A DNA stretch of 64,000 bases from Pseudobdellovibrionaceae bacterium (GCA_019637955.1 JAHBUS010000003.1:430640-494639), one strand, 5' to 3'; counted from the first letter of the stretch, positions 7,927 to 15,901 are shown. Notes: a model not told the origin generated them from the sequence alone. Program-made: numbers and translations.

Positions 7927-8397
7927 ATGAAAAAGCTCATCCTGATTTCATTGGTGGCCTTCGCGGCCGCCGGGATTTTGGCTCTCAAAAAGAATTCGAA
8001 CGGCCTGATCGCGGCCCGCGGAAGCGATCAAAAAGAAACGTCGCAGGTGCAAAAACGACTGCCGCAGATCGCGGACTTGCAACCCGCGGCGTCGATGACG
8101 CCCGCCCCGGTGCGCGAGCAAACCGCGCCCGGGCATTCGATGCGCCTCATGGGGCAAGTCAAAACTCAAGGCGAATTTCGCCGTGAGTACGCGAATTACA
8201 AATCGCACGAGCTGAAGCACATTTTGAATTGGTCGCGCGAAAAGCTTCGCACGTCGGGATTGATCGAAAAGTCCAACGGCGGCGCCCTGAACGACCAAGA
8301 AACGTTTTTGTTGATCACCGAGATCCGCCGTCAGGGCGTGATCGGTCAGATCCTGACCGCGCGCGAAGTTGAACGCGTGAAACGGAAGTTCTTATGA
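7927..8397 (+). CDS. Small exported or membrane-anchored protein, unknown
   Basis: ATG 7927 comes one base after the preceding stop; the product has 156 residues. An N-terminal hydrophobic stretch (LILISLVAFAAAGILAL, about 4-20) followed by KKNSNG has no clear cleavage site, so it may be a membrane anchor. The rest is charged and helical, with KSHELKHILNWSREKL near the middle. The last codon overlaps the start of the lipoprotein gene (ATGA), indicating translational coupling. Function unknown. Confidence 0.85.
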   Translation: MKKLILISLVAFAAAGILALKKNSNGLIAARGSDQKETSQVQKRLPQIADLQPAASMTPAPVREQTAPGHSMRLMGQVKTQGEFRREYANYKSHELKHILNWSREKLRTSGLIEKSNGGALNDQETFLLITEIRRQGVIGQILTAREVERVKRKFL

Positions 8398-9065
8398 AAA
8401 ATTGGAGGGGGATTGCCGCGATCGTGACCATCTCCTTGTCGCTCGCGGCCTGTCACGAACCCAGCGGTGAGCCGAGCGTCGTGGTCAAAGATCCGGTCGA
8501 TGGCAAAAGTTTTTACCTCACGGCCTCGTCGAAGAATCAGATCGCCGGTCAATGCCAAGAAATCGCGGCCCTGGGGAGTCTTCAGCAGGCCCGGCAGCAG
8601 ATCAAGACCGATATGGCCGAGATCCGCCAACTGATCCGCGCCGATGATTTGGTCTCGGTGCGGGACCGGGTTCAGTTTTTGAGCGCCCGCGTTCGGCAGA
8701 ACTCGGATCTCATGATCGCCCTGGCCCAAGACAAGTACGTGAACGATGATGTTCTTCAACGTCTTCGCTGGGAGCTTGGTCCGCAAAGCTTGGGGATCAA
8801 GCCGCAGAACTATTGGAAAGTCGCGAACGTCAAGATCGAGCGGGTCTACAACTGGCAAGGCGAGAACTCAGGGCTTCACCCCTACCTCCGCCTCGAGCAC
8901 AATTCGCAGAATGTGATCGTGAAGCTCGAGCGCAGCGCTTCGACGTTGGAAGTTTGCCAGCTCCAACAGACCGTCGCGATTCATTTGCGGGTGGAGTTTC
9001 GTGGGCCCCAAGGCCAGGTGAAAATCTCGCATTACAAACTTCTGGCGAAAAACTCGGGAGGCTGA
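8394..9065 (+). CDS. Putative lipoprotein, unknown function
   Basis: A 223-residue product. The N-terminus IAAIVTISLSLAAC fits a lipobox with the lipidated Cys at about residue 20. The middle is helical (QARQQIKTDMAEIRQLIRAD); the C-terminal half contains repeated strand-like segments ending VEFRGPQGQVKISHYKLL. It overlaps the previous gene by 4 bases and is followed 2 bases later by another lipoprotein gene. The likely place of action is the inner face of the outer membrane or the periplasm. No family is recognised. Confidence 0.87.
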   Translation: MKNWRGIAAIVTISLSLAACHEPSGEPSVVVKDPVDGKSFYLTASSKNQIAGQCQEIAALGSLQQARQQIKTDMAEIRQLIRADDLVSVRDRVQFLSARVRQNSDLMIALAQDKYVNDDVLQRLRWELGPQSLGIKPQNYWKVANVKIERVYNWQGENSGLHPYLRLEHNSQNVIVKLERSASTLEVCQLQQTVAIHLRVEFRGPQGQVKISHYKLLAKNSGG

Positions 9066-9067
9066 CC

Positions 9068-9292
9068 ATGAAACGGTTGATGTGGCTCCTTCCGCTGCTC
9101 GTGCTCGCCGGCTGCGCGGGCTCAGGCTCAGGCGGCGGCGGGGGCGCGAAACCCGGCGGCCCTGCTCACAAGGAGACCGAACTTTGCGAGATGGACTGGG
9201 ACGAAAGCTCGGTGCGCGCGGCCGCGGTTTCGGGCGCGAAAGTGCGCCTTCTCTGCGTGAGCGACGAAGACGCGCTCGATTTTTTGCAGTGA
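9068..9292 (+). CDS. Very small lipoprotein, last gene of the envelope operon
   Basis: A 74-residue product with a strong lipobox (LLPLLVLAGC, lipidated Cys at 17), a Gly/Ser linker, then about 45 residues with two Cys (ELCEMDWDE and VRLLCVSDED) that could form a disulfide. It starts 2 bases after the preceding stop. A terminator-like hairpin follows. Function unknown. Confidence 0.83.
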   Translation: MKRLMWLLPLLVLAGCAGSGSGGGGGAKPGGPAHKETELCEMDWDESSVRAAAVSGAKVRLLCVSDEDALDFLQ

Positions 9293-9303
9293 ACGGTGAA
9301 AGG

Positions 9304-9330
9304 CCTGCCAAATGGCAGGTCTTTCTTTCG
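9304..9330 (+). terminator. Terminator of the five-gene envelope operon
   Basis: CCTGCC-AAAT-GGCAGG (9304-9319) followed by the T-rich run TCTTTCTTTCGTCT. Confidence 0.65.
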
Positions 9331-9379
9331 TCTCTGGACCCGGTCTTGCCAATCCGCTTTCTCGCCCCATACTGGAAGG

Positions 9380-10201
9380 ATGAAGTTCAAACTCTTTTTG
9401 CTCTCGTTTGTGGCGGCCGGTCTCGGCGCCTTTGAAGCCCGCGCTCAAAAATCATGGTGGCAACTCGATCGGAGTCCGGTGGGGCTCACGCCCACGCCCG
9501 AATCCGAAAAGCGCGCGGTCGTGCAAATCTACGCCGCGCGCGCGTACTCGTGGCGGGGATATTTCGGCGTGCACTCGTGGGTGGCCGTGAAAGAAGAAAA
9601 TGCGTCCGAGTACACGGTCTACGAAGTGATGGGATTTCGCGTGGAGAGCGGCGTGCCGGTGATCCGAAAAACGCACCGTCAGCCCGACAGCCGCTGGATG
9701 GGCAACGATCCCACGATGCTCTTTGATCTTCGCGGTGAAAAAGCGGCCAAGATGATTCCCGAGATCGAGAAGGCGGTTCAATCCTATCCCTACCCGGAGT
9801 TCTACCGTCTGTGGCCCGGGCCGAATAGCAACACCTTCGTGTCGCACATCATGAGAAACACCCCGGGTATTTACGTCGAGCTTCCGCCGCACGCCATTGG
9901 CAAAGATTGGATCGGCGAGGCGCGCCCCGTGGGCTGGACCGAATCGGGAACGGGAGTCCAAGTGTCCCTGTTCGGCGCGCTGGGCTTTTCGCTGGGCCTG
10001 GCCGAGGGTGTTGAGCTGAATCTTTTGGGAATGACCTTCGGGGTGGATGTGCTCAGACCTGCGCTCAAACTTCCATTTGTTGGACGGGTGGGCTTTGCCG
10101 ACAAGGCGCTCTTTGGCGGCGAGGAGTCGTCGCCTTCGCCGGTGCTGGATCAAGCGCCCGGCGCGGACAAGGTTCGCCCTCTCGAAATCAGACGAAAATA
10201 A
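9380..10201 (+). CDS. DUF3750 family secreted protein
   Basis: ATG 9380 begins a Sec signal peptide (LFLLSFVAAGLGAFEARAQ) and gives a 273-residue protein; GGAAGG lies immediately before the ATG, an unusually tight spacing. The first two thirds match the DUF3750 pattern: a W..D.S..GL.P opening, AVVQIYAARAYSWRGYFGVH, SWVAVKEE, VYEVMGF, and the conserved WPGPNSNTF, then an AIGKD loop. The family is of unknown function; the ordered His, Asn and aromatic residues suggest an enzyme. The gene ends exactly against the convergent zinc-protease gene. Confidence 0.86.
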   Translation: MKFKLFLLSFVAAGLGAFEARAQKSWWQLDRSPVGLTPTPESEKRAVVQIYAARAYSWRGYFGVHSWVAVKEENASEYTVYEVMGFRVESGVPVIRKTHRQPDSRWMGNDPTMLFDLRGEKAAKMIPEIEKAVQSYPYPEFYRLWPGPNSNTFVSHIMRNTPGIYVELPPHAIGKDWIGEARPVGWTESGTGVQVSLFGALGFSLGLAEGVELNLLGMTFGVDVLRPALKLPFVGRVGFADKALFGGEESSPSPVLDQAPGADKVRPLEIRRK

Positions 10202-11083
10202 TTAAGGCCGTTTGTACCAGCAGTGCGGACGCCGCGCGAGTTCGGAGTCTTCGCACCAAGCGGTCTTCGGATTCTGATCGCTGATCGGAGCCACGGCGGG
10301 CTGGTTGCACAGAGCCCCGGCCGCGAACGTGCGCAGACGGCACTCCGCCTCGGGGTGATCGATCATCATTTCGGTGGGCGGCGGAGCACTGTCGATCAGG
10401 AGCGAGGTCGTGAACCTCACGTCTTTCGAGTTCGAGGCGTCTTTCGGGCGGATCGTATTTAAAAGCCCCTCACCCACCATGATCGTGCGCGCGCAGGCCT
10501 GAATGTCGGCGGCGGTTTTGAACTGTTGGGCGCAAAGTCCCCACGTCCCCGGGTCCACGTTGAGACGGGCCACGGGATGGGCTTTGATGTAGCGTTTAAA
10601 ACACTTCGAAGCCGCGTAGTAGTCGGCTTGGCCTTCGATCGAGTGGGAGGCCTGCGGAAACTCTTTGAAGATGCTGGCCTTCGGGGCGCCGCCGATCACG
10701 TGACCCAGTTCATGGCAGGCGATCAGCGCGAAGATATCGGTCGTCATGCCGGGCAGGGCGGGGAAGTAACCGGAGAACTTCATCACATTGACCGTTGTTT
10801 TGGGTGCTCCCGTGCGTAGCACGCGCTCTTCGGGGTGCACGTGCGCGGAATACGCGATAAAGAGAAACTCGAACATTCCCTTTGATTCACGCCGTTCATC
10901 GAACTCAAAAAACAGGGGAAGCGGGTGGCGCTTCAGGTCTTCGCGGTGTTCGTTCAGAATCCAACGCACGGTTTTTTTGGCCTCGGTATTCGAGATCTCG
11001 CCGTAAGCTCGGGCTCCCGCGAATGCGAAGCCGAGCGTGAGCGCAATTTTTGTTAGACAGTTGATCGTCGGCCACCGGGTCAT
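10202..11083 (-). CDS. Secreted zinc metalloprotease-like protein (HELGH)
   Basis: A 293-residue protein with an N-terminal export signal (about 10-28). HELGH at 124-128 supplies two zinc-binding His and the catalytic Glu; SIEGQADYYA at 149-158 is a plausible third-ligand segment, as in M48-like gluzincins. Several Cys in the C-terminal third (CRLRTFAAGALC, AWCEDSELARRPHCW) suggest disulfides and a periplasmic or extracellular location. The substrate is unknown. A GTCTCA-N3-TGAGAC palindrome lies 65 bases upstream of its ATG, across the end of the LysR gene. Confidence 0.85.
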   Translation of the reverse strand: MTRWPTINCLTKIALTLGFAFAGARAYGEISNTEAKKTVRWILNEHREDLKRHPLPLFFEFDERRESKGMFEFLFIAYSAHVHPEERVLRTGAPKTTVNVMKFSGYFPALPGMTTDIFALIACHELGHVIGGAPKASIFKEFPQASHSIEGQADYYAASKCFKRYIKAHPVARLNVDPGTWGLCAQQFKTAADIQACARTIMVGEGLLNTIRPKDASNSKDVRFTTSLLIDSAPPPTEMMIDHPEAECRLRTFAAGALCNQPAVAPISDQNPKTAWCEDSELARRPHCWYKRP

Positions 11084-11147
11084 TGAGGACTCCTTGAGTC
11101 TGGTGCCCTTCAGGGGCGTTCACTTCAGGAGATTGCAAAGACCGTGC

Positions 11148-11162
11148 GTCTCAGTTTGAGAC
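11148..11162. repeat. Palindrome GTCTCA-GTT-TGAGAC (candidate operator)
   Basis: A perfect 6+6 inverted repeat overlapping the LysR stop codon, upstream of the zinc-protease gene on the same strand. It is a copy of the element at 5186. Confidence 0.6.
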
Positions 11163-12017
11163 AAGGCTTTCTTTGATCCACTCACGGGCGTTCAAGGACA
11201 GCACGGCGGTTTTGCGTTTGACGAATTTGAGATCAAAGATGAAGTCTTCTTTGGGATAAACCTCGGCGAGCACGCCTTCACGCAAATCTTCGCGAACCAA
11301 GAAATCGGGTAGGATCGAAACCCCCAAGCCCCGCCGCACCATCTCGCGGTGAGCGGTCAGATTGTTCGACGAGATTTTGATTTTCGCTTCGGGGTGGTCG
11401 CGGCGCAGCCGCTCGAGCGTGGGAAACCGGCGCGTGGAGGTGTCGTCGATCTCGCGGGAGCCGATAAAGGTTTCGAGCGTTTCCTTGCGCCGCCGCCGTT
11501 CTTTCGAGATCACCAAGTGGTAGCGGACCGGCTTGCGCTCGAAAATCTCGAGCGCCTCGGGAAGATCCGGGATGTGAAAGAACGCGCCCAGCTCCAACTC
11601 GCCCGTGAGGATCTGCGAAAACATCAGGTTTGCGGGCCCCGAGAAGAGATTGGGATGCACCTTGGGATGTTGGGCCAGGTACCGCTCCAGAATTTCCGGA
11701 AAGAAATGGCTGGCGATCGGTTCCGAAGCGCCGATCATCAGCGGTCCCTTGCACTCGCCCCGGATCTGGCCCACGGCGGCCTTCAGACCTTCGACCTCGC
11801 CGAAGATGCGCCGGCAGTGATCGAACACCTCCTGCCCCTGGGGCGTGAGGCGTACGTGCCGTCCGACCTTTTCAAAGAGCGTGACGCCCAGATCCTCACC
11901 GAGCATTTTGACCGTGCGGCTCAGGGCTCCCTGATTCACGCGCAGCACCTGCGAGGCTTTGGTGAAACCGTTTTCTTTGGCAACGACGTAAAAGTAGTGA
12001 AGATGGGCGAGATTCAT
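11151..12017 (-). CDS. LysR-family transcriptional regulator
   Basis: A 288-residue protein. The N-terminal winged helix-turn-helix is clear: LHYFYVVAKENGFTKASQVL, then NQGALSRTVKMLGEDLGVTLFEK. The remainder is a periplasmic-binding-like effector domain (KGPLMIGASEPIASHFFPEIL at the start of the first lobe). The binding ligand cannot be read. It lies upstream of the zinc protease on the same strand, with 67 bases between, so it could be co-transcribed or could regulate it. A terminator separates it from the histone-like gene behind it. Confidence 0.93.
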   Translation of the reverse strand: MNLAHLHYFYVVAKENGFTKASQVLRVNQGALSRTVKMLGEDLGVTLFEKVGRHVRLTPQGQEVFDHCRRIFGEVEGLKAAVGQIRGECKGPLMIGASEPIASHFFPEILERYLAQHPKVHPNLFSGPANLMFSQILTGELELGAFFHIPDLPEALEIFERKPVRYHLVISKERRRRKETLETFIGSREIDDTSTRRFPTLERLRRDHPEAKIKISSNNLTAHREMVRRGLGVSILPDFLVREDLREGVLAEVYPKEDFIFDLKFVKRKTAVLSLNAREWIKESLVSN

Positions 12018-12072
12018 CGTTGCCCAGATAGCATGGATTAAGATCTAAATATAACAATTTGCCATAGAAATA

Positions 12073-12100
12073 AAAAAGGCGCCTGGAGGGCGCCTTTTTC
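12073..12100 (-). terminator. Bidirectional-looking terminator after the histone-like gene
   Basis: AAAAAGGCGCC-TGGAG-GGCGCCTTTTT: a strong GC stem with A/T tracts on both sides, just downstream of the small basic gene on the minus strand and before the LysR start. Confidence 0.85.
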
Positions 12101-12121
12101 ACTTCAAGTTGAAGAGAGCTC

Positions 12122-12274
12122 TTAGAGCTTGGGAAGCTTGATCTTCGCCACGGCCGAGGACACCGATTTTTTGATCTGAGTCCATTTGGCTTTGAGGGCG
12201 TTTTTCTTGGTGGCCTTGGCCTTCTTTGCGGGGGCTTTGGCGCGGGGAGCGGATTTCGCTTTGGCTTTTTTCAT
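12122..12274 (-). CDS. Small Lys/Ala-rich histone H1-like protein
   Basis: A 50-residue ORF read directly from the sequence: it opens MKKAKAKSAPRAKAPAKKAK and ends VSSAVAKIKLPKL. About one residue in three is lysine, with AKAPAKKAK-type repeats like the tails of bacterial histone H1-like proteins, so it probably binds nucleic acid. A short amphipathic stretch (WTQIKKSVSSAVAKI) follows. The mRNA start shows GGAG before the ATG (AGGAGAATCC), and a strong terminator follows the stop. A second, larger protein of the same flavour is encoded at 51882. Confidence 0.78.
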   Translation of the reverse strand: MKKAKAKSAPRAKAPAKKAKATKKNALKAKWTQIKKSVSSAVAKIKLPKL

Positions 12275-12578
12275 GGATTCTCCTGTGTGAAGGACGGTTG
12301 TCTCACGAAAGGCCTGGCCGCGCGATGTTCGAATTTTCGACAGAGAATCGCTTCAAAAGCCCCTGCGCCCGGCCCGGTGGGGCGCAGCCGCCGTCTCAAC
12401 TGGCTTATAGGCTTGTTGGCCAAAGCCGAACCGTCAAAGCCCCGGAGTCCGGTTGTTCAACTTCTGATCGGCCTTCATCAATTCTGACCCTGCAAGGTCC
12501 TGTACGGCTTTAAAAGCAGGGCTCGCGCGGCGTTTCTCATCTTGAGATATGGGCCCAGCCTTGCAATGCTGAACATCC
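12275..12578. other. Intergenic region between histone-like gene and L,D-transpeptidase
   Basis: 304 bases without a convincing gene. It holds isolated GTCTCA hexamers at about 12300 and 12392 and a near-palindrome TCTCA-TCT-TGAGA at about 12536-12547, about 30 bases before the transpeptidase start. A divergent promoter pair is expected but no clear -35/-10 could be chosen. Confidence 0.6.
12535..12548. repeat. Near-palindrome TCTCA-TCT-TGAGA (candidate operator)
   Basis: TCTCATCTTGAGAT is the core of the GTCTCA-N3/4-TGAGAC element with the outermost G/C pair lost. It lies 30 bases before the ATG at 12579. Confidence 0.5.
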
Positions 12579-13211
12579 ATGAAGTCATTTCTTTTCGCCA
12601 TTTTGGCGACCTTGATTCTGCAGCAAGAGGTTCATGCTCGTGGCGACTTGGCGTCTCCTCGCCGGTCCACCCGCCGCGACACCCCCGCCGTGCGCACGTC
12701 GCAAGTCGACAGCACGGCCTACAACTGCGCCTTGCAAAATGCCAAGGCCTACTACGCTCAGAACGCCTCGAAGCTCAAGCAGAGCCCTCGCGTGGTTGCG
12801 CTGGTGGACTTGGGCGCGCCCGCGAACAGTGCGCGGATGTCGATCGTGAATTTGGACACGGGCGAAGTGAAGCGCCACATGGTCGCGCGCGGAAGCGGCG
12901 GGATCAATGCCCGCTCGGGATCGCACGGATCGTTATTGGGCTTCATGAAAGTGTCCGAGCCCTACATCGGTAAACACGGGAGCTCCGCCCGCATCGACGG
13001 TCTTGAGGCTCGCAATAGCAATGCTCGCAGCCGCGCGATCGTGATTCACGGCGCCTCTTACGTCACCGAAGGCGCGCGCGCAGGACGCAGCTGGGGCTGC
13101 TTCGCCGTGGACCGCCGTTCGACGGCCACCGTGATCAATAAACTCAAAGGCGGCGGCTTGATTTACTCATACAACGGCCAGCAGGCCTGCAGCGCGGGAG
13201 AAAAACGATGA
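12579..13211 (+). CDS. Secreted murein L,D-transpeptidase catalytic-domain protein
   Basis: A 210-residue protein with a Sec signal (residues 1-20). It matches the L,D-transpeptidase catalytic-domain family 2 pattern: ALVDLGAPANSARMSIVNL, the ARGSGG loop, GKHGSSARIDGLE, AIVIHGASYV (His157) and GRSWGCFAV with the catalytic Cys174. These enzymes cut or form 3-3 cross-links in peptidoglycan, or exchange D-amino acids, in the periplasm. In predatory relatives such enzymes remodel prey wall (family knowledge); whether this one does is inference. It overlaps the next secreted gene by 4 bases (ATGA). Confidence 0.88.
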   Translation: MKSFLFAILATLILQQEVHARGDLASPRRSTRRDTPAVRTSQVDSTAYNCALQNAKAYYAQNASKLKQSPRVVALVDLGAPANSARMSIVNLDTGEVKRHMVARGSGGINARSGSHGSLLGFMKVSEPYIGKHGSSARIDGLEARNSNARSRAIVIHGASYVTEGARAGRSWGCFAVDRRSTATVINKLKGGGLIYSYNGQQACSAGEKR

Positions 13212-13714
13212 TGTTCAAATTGATGATGGCCATGGCTCTCATGATGGTCTCGGGATTCTCCTTGCAAGCGGCGGCGAAAGCCAAAGCCGATGACGGTGAT
13301 CGCAGCTGTCTGAACTTTGATTCCGGAGAGAGCGATGAGACCTGGCCTCTTTTCGAGAAAAGCGTCCCCGAGTGCAAACGCACGATGGTGACGTTAACCC
13401 GTGACACCAAACTGGATCTCGGCGAAAAGCTCGAATCGCGCACCTTTAAAACGGGCATGACCTCTTTCAAAGCCAAAGTCATCTCCGGCAAGGGCCGTTA
13501 TCTCGAGGATGATCGCGCCGAAGACGTGACCGGAGCCACCGTTTGGATCTCGGTTGACCGCTGCGAAATGCGCGAACTCGTGTTTGTCGGCGCCAACGGC
13601 AAAGATGTGTCGTCGCTGAAAGAAGCGCGTTCAGTTCTGACCACCGACGATCTGTCGGGAATGGCGAACGCCGACGAGCTGAAGGGCGCCAAAGACGACT
13701 GTCCTAAAAAGTAA
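13208..13714 (+). CDS. Secreted protein of unknown function
   Basis: A 168-residue protein with a signal peptide (MMAMALMMVSGFSLQAAAKA). Three or four Cys (DRSCLNF, VPECKRT, VDRCEMRE, KDDCPKK) could pair in the periplasm. It is translationally coupled to the L,D-transpeptidase through ATGA, so it may be a partner or inhibitor of that enzyme (inference). No family is recognised. It ends 8 bases before the convergent XRE-type gene. Confidence 0.84.
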   Translation: MMFKLMMAMALMMVSGFSLQAAAKAKADDGDRSCLNFDSGESDETWPLFEKSVPECKRTMVTLTRDTKLDLGEKLESRTFKTGMTSFKAKVISGKGRYLEDDRAEDVTGATVWISVDRCEMRELVFVGANGKDVSSLKEARSVLTTDDLSGMANADELKGAKDDCPKK

Positions 13715-13721
13715 CCCAGCC

Positions 13722-14534
13722 TCAGAGGTTGACGATGCTCCCCATCGTCTCCTCGATCAGCGCCAAGTCGCGGCTGTCATTTTGAACATGCGCGTGCGCA
13801 TTGAGCACGACGGCCGTCATCAGCTCGGACTCGGGCTTTGATTTCTCTTCAAAAGCACCCATCTTCTCGAGGTTGCGAAAAGACGCCTCCTGCTCGCGCG
13901 TCCACGCCTCGAAGGTGGCGCGTGACACCTTCAGGCTGAGAATCCCGAATTTTTTGCCGGGGCCCGAGGGGTCGGGGACTTGAGCGAAACTCTCATGGAT
14001 GTTGTTGATAAAAAACTGTGCGGCGGCGCGGATCATCTTTTCGAAGAAGACTTTGGCCAACGGGCCGCGTCCCAAAAGAGGGACCCGTTTGAAGGCGGGC
14101 TTGACCTTGAGCTTTCCGGTCACGCGGATGAGATTCTGCTTTTCGAGCGCGAGAAGATACTTGTCGGTGGAGCGCGCGGTGAGACCGTAGGTGTCGGCGA
14201 TTTTTCGTGGACTATCACCCGCGAACAGGCGCATCAGGTAGGCAAAATGCGACGGATGTCGAGCGAGAAACGCGTCCTGCTCTTTTGAAAACGACTCGTC
14301 GCCGGATTCGCTCGCGCCGGCCAGTGCATCCAACTCCGCCAACTCAATTTCGAGAAAATCGCAAATTTGCAAAAGCCGGTTCAGCGAAAGGTCCTCGGGG
14401 CCCAAGATGCGTTTGACCGTCGGGACTGAGCACTCCAGGTGCGCGGCCAAATTCTCGTAGGTGAACTCCTTTTTCTTGAGCAGGCTTTTCAACGCCTCTT
14501 TGATTTTTCGGCTTTTGAATTGATCCACCTTCAC
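13722..14534 (-). CDS. XRE/Cro-type helix-turn-helix regulator
   Basis: GTG start at 14534; 270 residues. The N-terminal HTH is visible: FTYENLAAHLECSVPTVKRIL, then SLNRLLQICDFLEIELAELD. A second winged-helix-like part follows (GLTARSTDKYLLALEKQNLI), and the C-terminal 120 residues are helical, ending with NAHAHVQNDSRDLALIEE. The general build recalls the TIGR02147 regulators of this lineage, but I would not assign it there. A 35-residue ORF ends 3 bases upstream of its start, suggesting a coupled pair. Confidence 0.86.
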   Translation of the reverse strand: MKVDQFKSRKIKEALKSLLKKKEFTYENLAAHLECSVPTVKRILGPEDLSLNRLLQICDFLEIELAELDALAGASESGDESFSKEQDAFLARHPSHFAYLMRLFAGDSPRKIADTYGLTARSTDKYLLALEKQNLIRVTGKLKVKPAFKRVPLLGRGPLAKVFFEKMIRAAAQFFINNIHESFAQVPDPSGPGKKFGILSLKVSRATFEAWTREQEASFRNLEKMGAFEEKSKPESELMTAVVLNAHAHVQNDSRDLALIEETMGSIVNL

Positions 14535-14537
14535 CTC

Positions 14538-14645
14538 TTAGAGCCAGCAGGAGCGGGGAGGCACGCCGACCGTCATGCGCGCGCCGCCCAGTTCTTCGTT
14601 TGAACCCAACAAAGCCCGCACCATCATCATCATCCATGTTTTCAT
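14538..14645 (-). CDS. Short ORF (35 residues) directly upstream of the XRE regulator
   Basis: ATG 14645 lies 6 bases after AAGGAG, a canonical site; ATG 14651 is in frame but overlaps it. The product opens MKTWMMMMVRALLG and ends VGVPPRSCWL, with a run of four Met and a single Cys near the end. It stops 3 bases before the GTG of the regulator. It could be a signalling or leader peptide working with the regulator, or simply a translational coupler. Supported by the ribosome site and spacing only. Confidence 0.5.
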   Translation of the reverse strand: MKTWMMMMVRALLGSNEELGGARMTVGVPPRSCWL

Positions 14646-14732
14646 TTGCATCTCCTTCGTCGCGAAGCAAGAGGCTTCGCATGACGTGAAGATGTCCGAA
14701 AATGGGGAGGGTCACAAGGCTCCTCATGAAGG

Positions 14733-14793
14733 TATCAAATTATGATCCTTTTTCTCAAGAAAACGCTCATTTTCTGCAAAAGATATCAAATTA
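14733..14793. repeat. Direct repeat TATCAAATTA, two copies 51 bases apart
   Basis: Copies at 14733-14742 and 14784-14793, in the promoter region of the short ORF/XRE pair. The second copy touches the stop codon of the DNA polymerase IV gene. They could be operator sites for the regulator. Confidence 0.4.
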
Positions 14794-15873
14794 GGTGACC
14801 AGATTAAACCGGAGTTGGGGGCTGTCCTCGTCCTCATCGCCGGACTCGCTCGCCAAACGTACGCCGATGCCGAGCAGGCGGACCGGGTCGGGCCGCTTCT
14901 CCCAGACCGGAACCAAAAGATTTTCGAAATCTTTCAGAGTCGGGTACTCGGTGGACGTCGTTTGGTGGCTGGTGTCTTTAAAGTCGTGGTACTTCACTTT
15001 GACCGCGTAGCCGCGGATGCGGTCGCGAACGCCGGCCCGGTCCATTCGGCGCTGCCAGTCTTCGTAAAGCTCGGGAAGCCGCCTTAAGCACTGCGCGAGC
15101 GACGTGAGGTCTTCATTGTAGGTCTCTTCGACCGAAAGCGATTTGCGTTCGGACGACGCGTGCACCTCGCGGTTGTCGATCCCGTGCGCAAGGTCGATCA
15201 GATCCGCGCCGCGCGAACCGAACCAGCGGACCATTTGCTGCGGGTCTTGCTTGCGGATATCCGCACAGGTGAAGAGACCGAGTTCGTGCATCCGTTTCGC
15301 CGTGACTTTGCCGACGCCGTAAATCTTTTCGACTTTGAGATCTTTGACGAAGCCATCGACGTCCTCGGGACGCACGACGAACTGTCCGTTCGGTTTGTTC
15401 CAGTCGCTGGCGACCTTGGCCAAAAATTTATTGGGTGCGATCCCGGCCGAGGCGGTCAGTCCCAGCTCCTCTTGAATCAACCGGCGGATCTCGCGGGCCA
15501 TCAGCGTGGCGCTGCCTTGGTACAGCGTCACATCGGTGACATCGAGATAAGCCTCATCGAGAGACAAAGGCTGGATCTTTGACGTGAAGCGCTCGAAGAT
15601 CTCGCGCACGGCCCGGCTCTCTTTTTTATAAAGCTCGAAGTGGGGCGGCACCAGAATCAGTTGCGGGCAAAGACGAAGGGCTTGTGATGTGGGCATGGCT
15701 GAGCGCACGCCAAACTTGCGCGCTTCATAACTCGCCGTGGTTAGGACGCTTCGTGTTCCCGGAGGACCGCCGACCCCAAGCGGTTTGCCTTTCAGGTCGG
15801 GGCGGTACTTCACCTCGACGGCGGCGTAGAAGCAGTCCATATCGACATGAATGATTTTGCGCCCGGTTGACAT
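14791..15873 (-). CDS. dinB: DNA polymerase IV (Y-family translesion polymerase)
   Basis: ATG 15873 gives a 360-residue protein that begins with the family motif IIHVDMDCFYAAVE; upstream in-frame starts have no homologous sequence. Further motifs are the SLDEAYLDVT catalytic segment, the helix-hairpin-helix KIYGVGKVTAKRMHELG, and a little-finger domain. The C-terminus shows PQLRFNLV; a beta-clamp-binding motif in the last residues is plausible. It carries out error-prone bypass synthesis. A pair of ATATGTAA repeats lies just upstream; no Bdellovibrio-type LexA box TTAC-N3-GTAA was found there. Confidence 0.96.
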   Translation of the reverse strand: MSTGRKIIHVDMDCFYAAVEVKYRPDLKGKPLGVGGPPGTRSVLTTASYEARKFGVRSAMPTSQALRLCPQLILVPPHFELYKKESRAVREIFERFTSKIQPLSLDEAYLDVTDVTLYQGSATLMAREIRRLIQEELGLTASAGIAPNKFLAKVASDWNKPNGQFVVRPEDVDGFVKDLKVEKIYGVGKVTAKRMHELGLFTCADIRKQDPQQMVRWFGSRGADLIDLAHGIDNREVHASSERKSLSVEETYNEDLTSLAQCLRRLPELYEDWQRRMDRAGVRDRIRGYAVKVKYHDFKDTSHQTTSTEYPTLKDFENLLVPVWEKRPDPVRLLGIGVRLASESGDEDEDSPQLRFNLVT

Positions 15874-15882
15874 CGGACCATG

Positions 15883-15901
15883 ATATGTAAATAATATGTA
15901 A
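15883..15901. repeat. Direct repeat ATATGTAA spaced by one helical turn
   Basis: ATATGTAA at 15883-15890 and again at 15894-15901 (11-base period), between the divergent dinB and ASCH-domain genes. A candidate regulator site or AT-rich promoter element for both. Confidence 0.4.
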
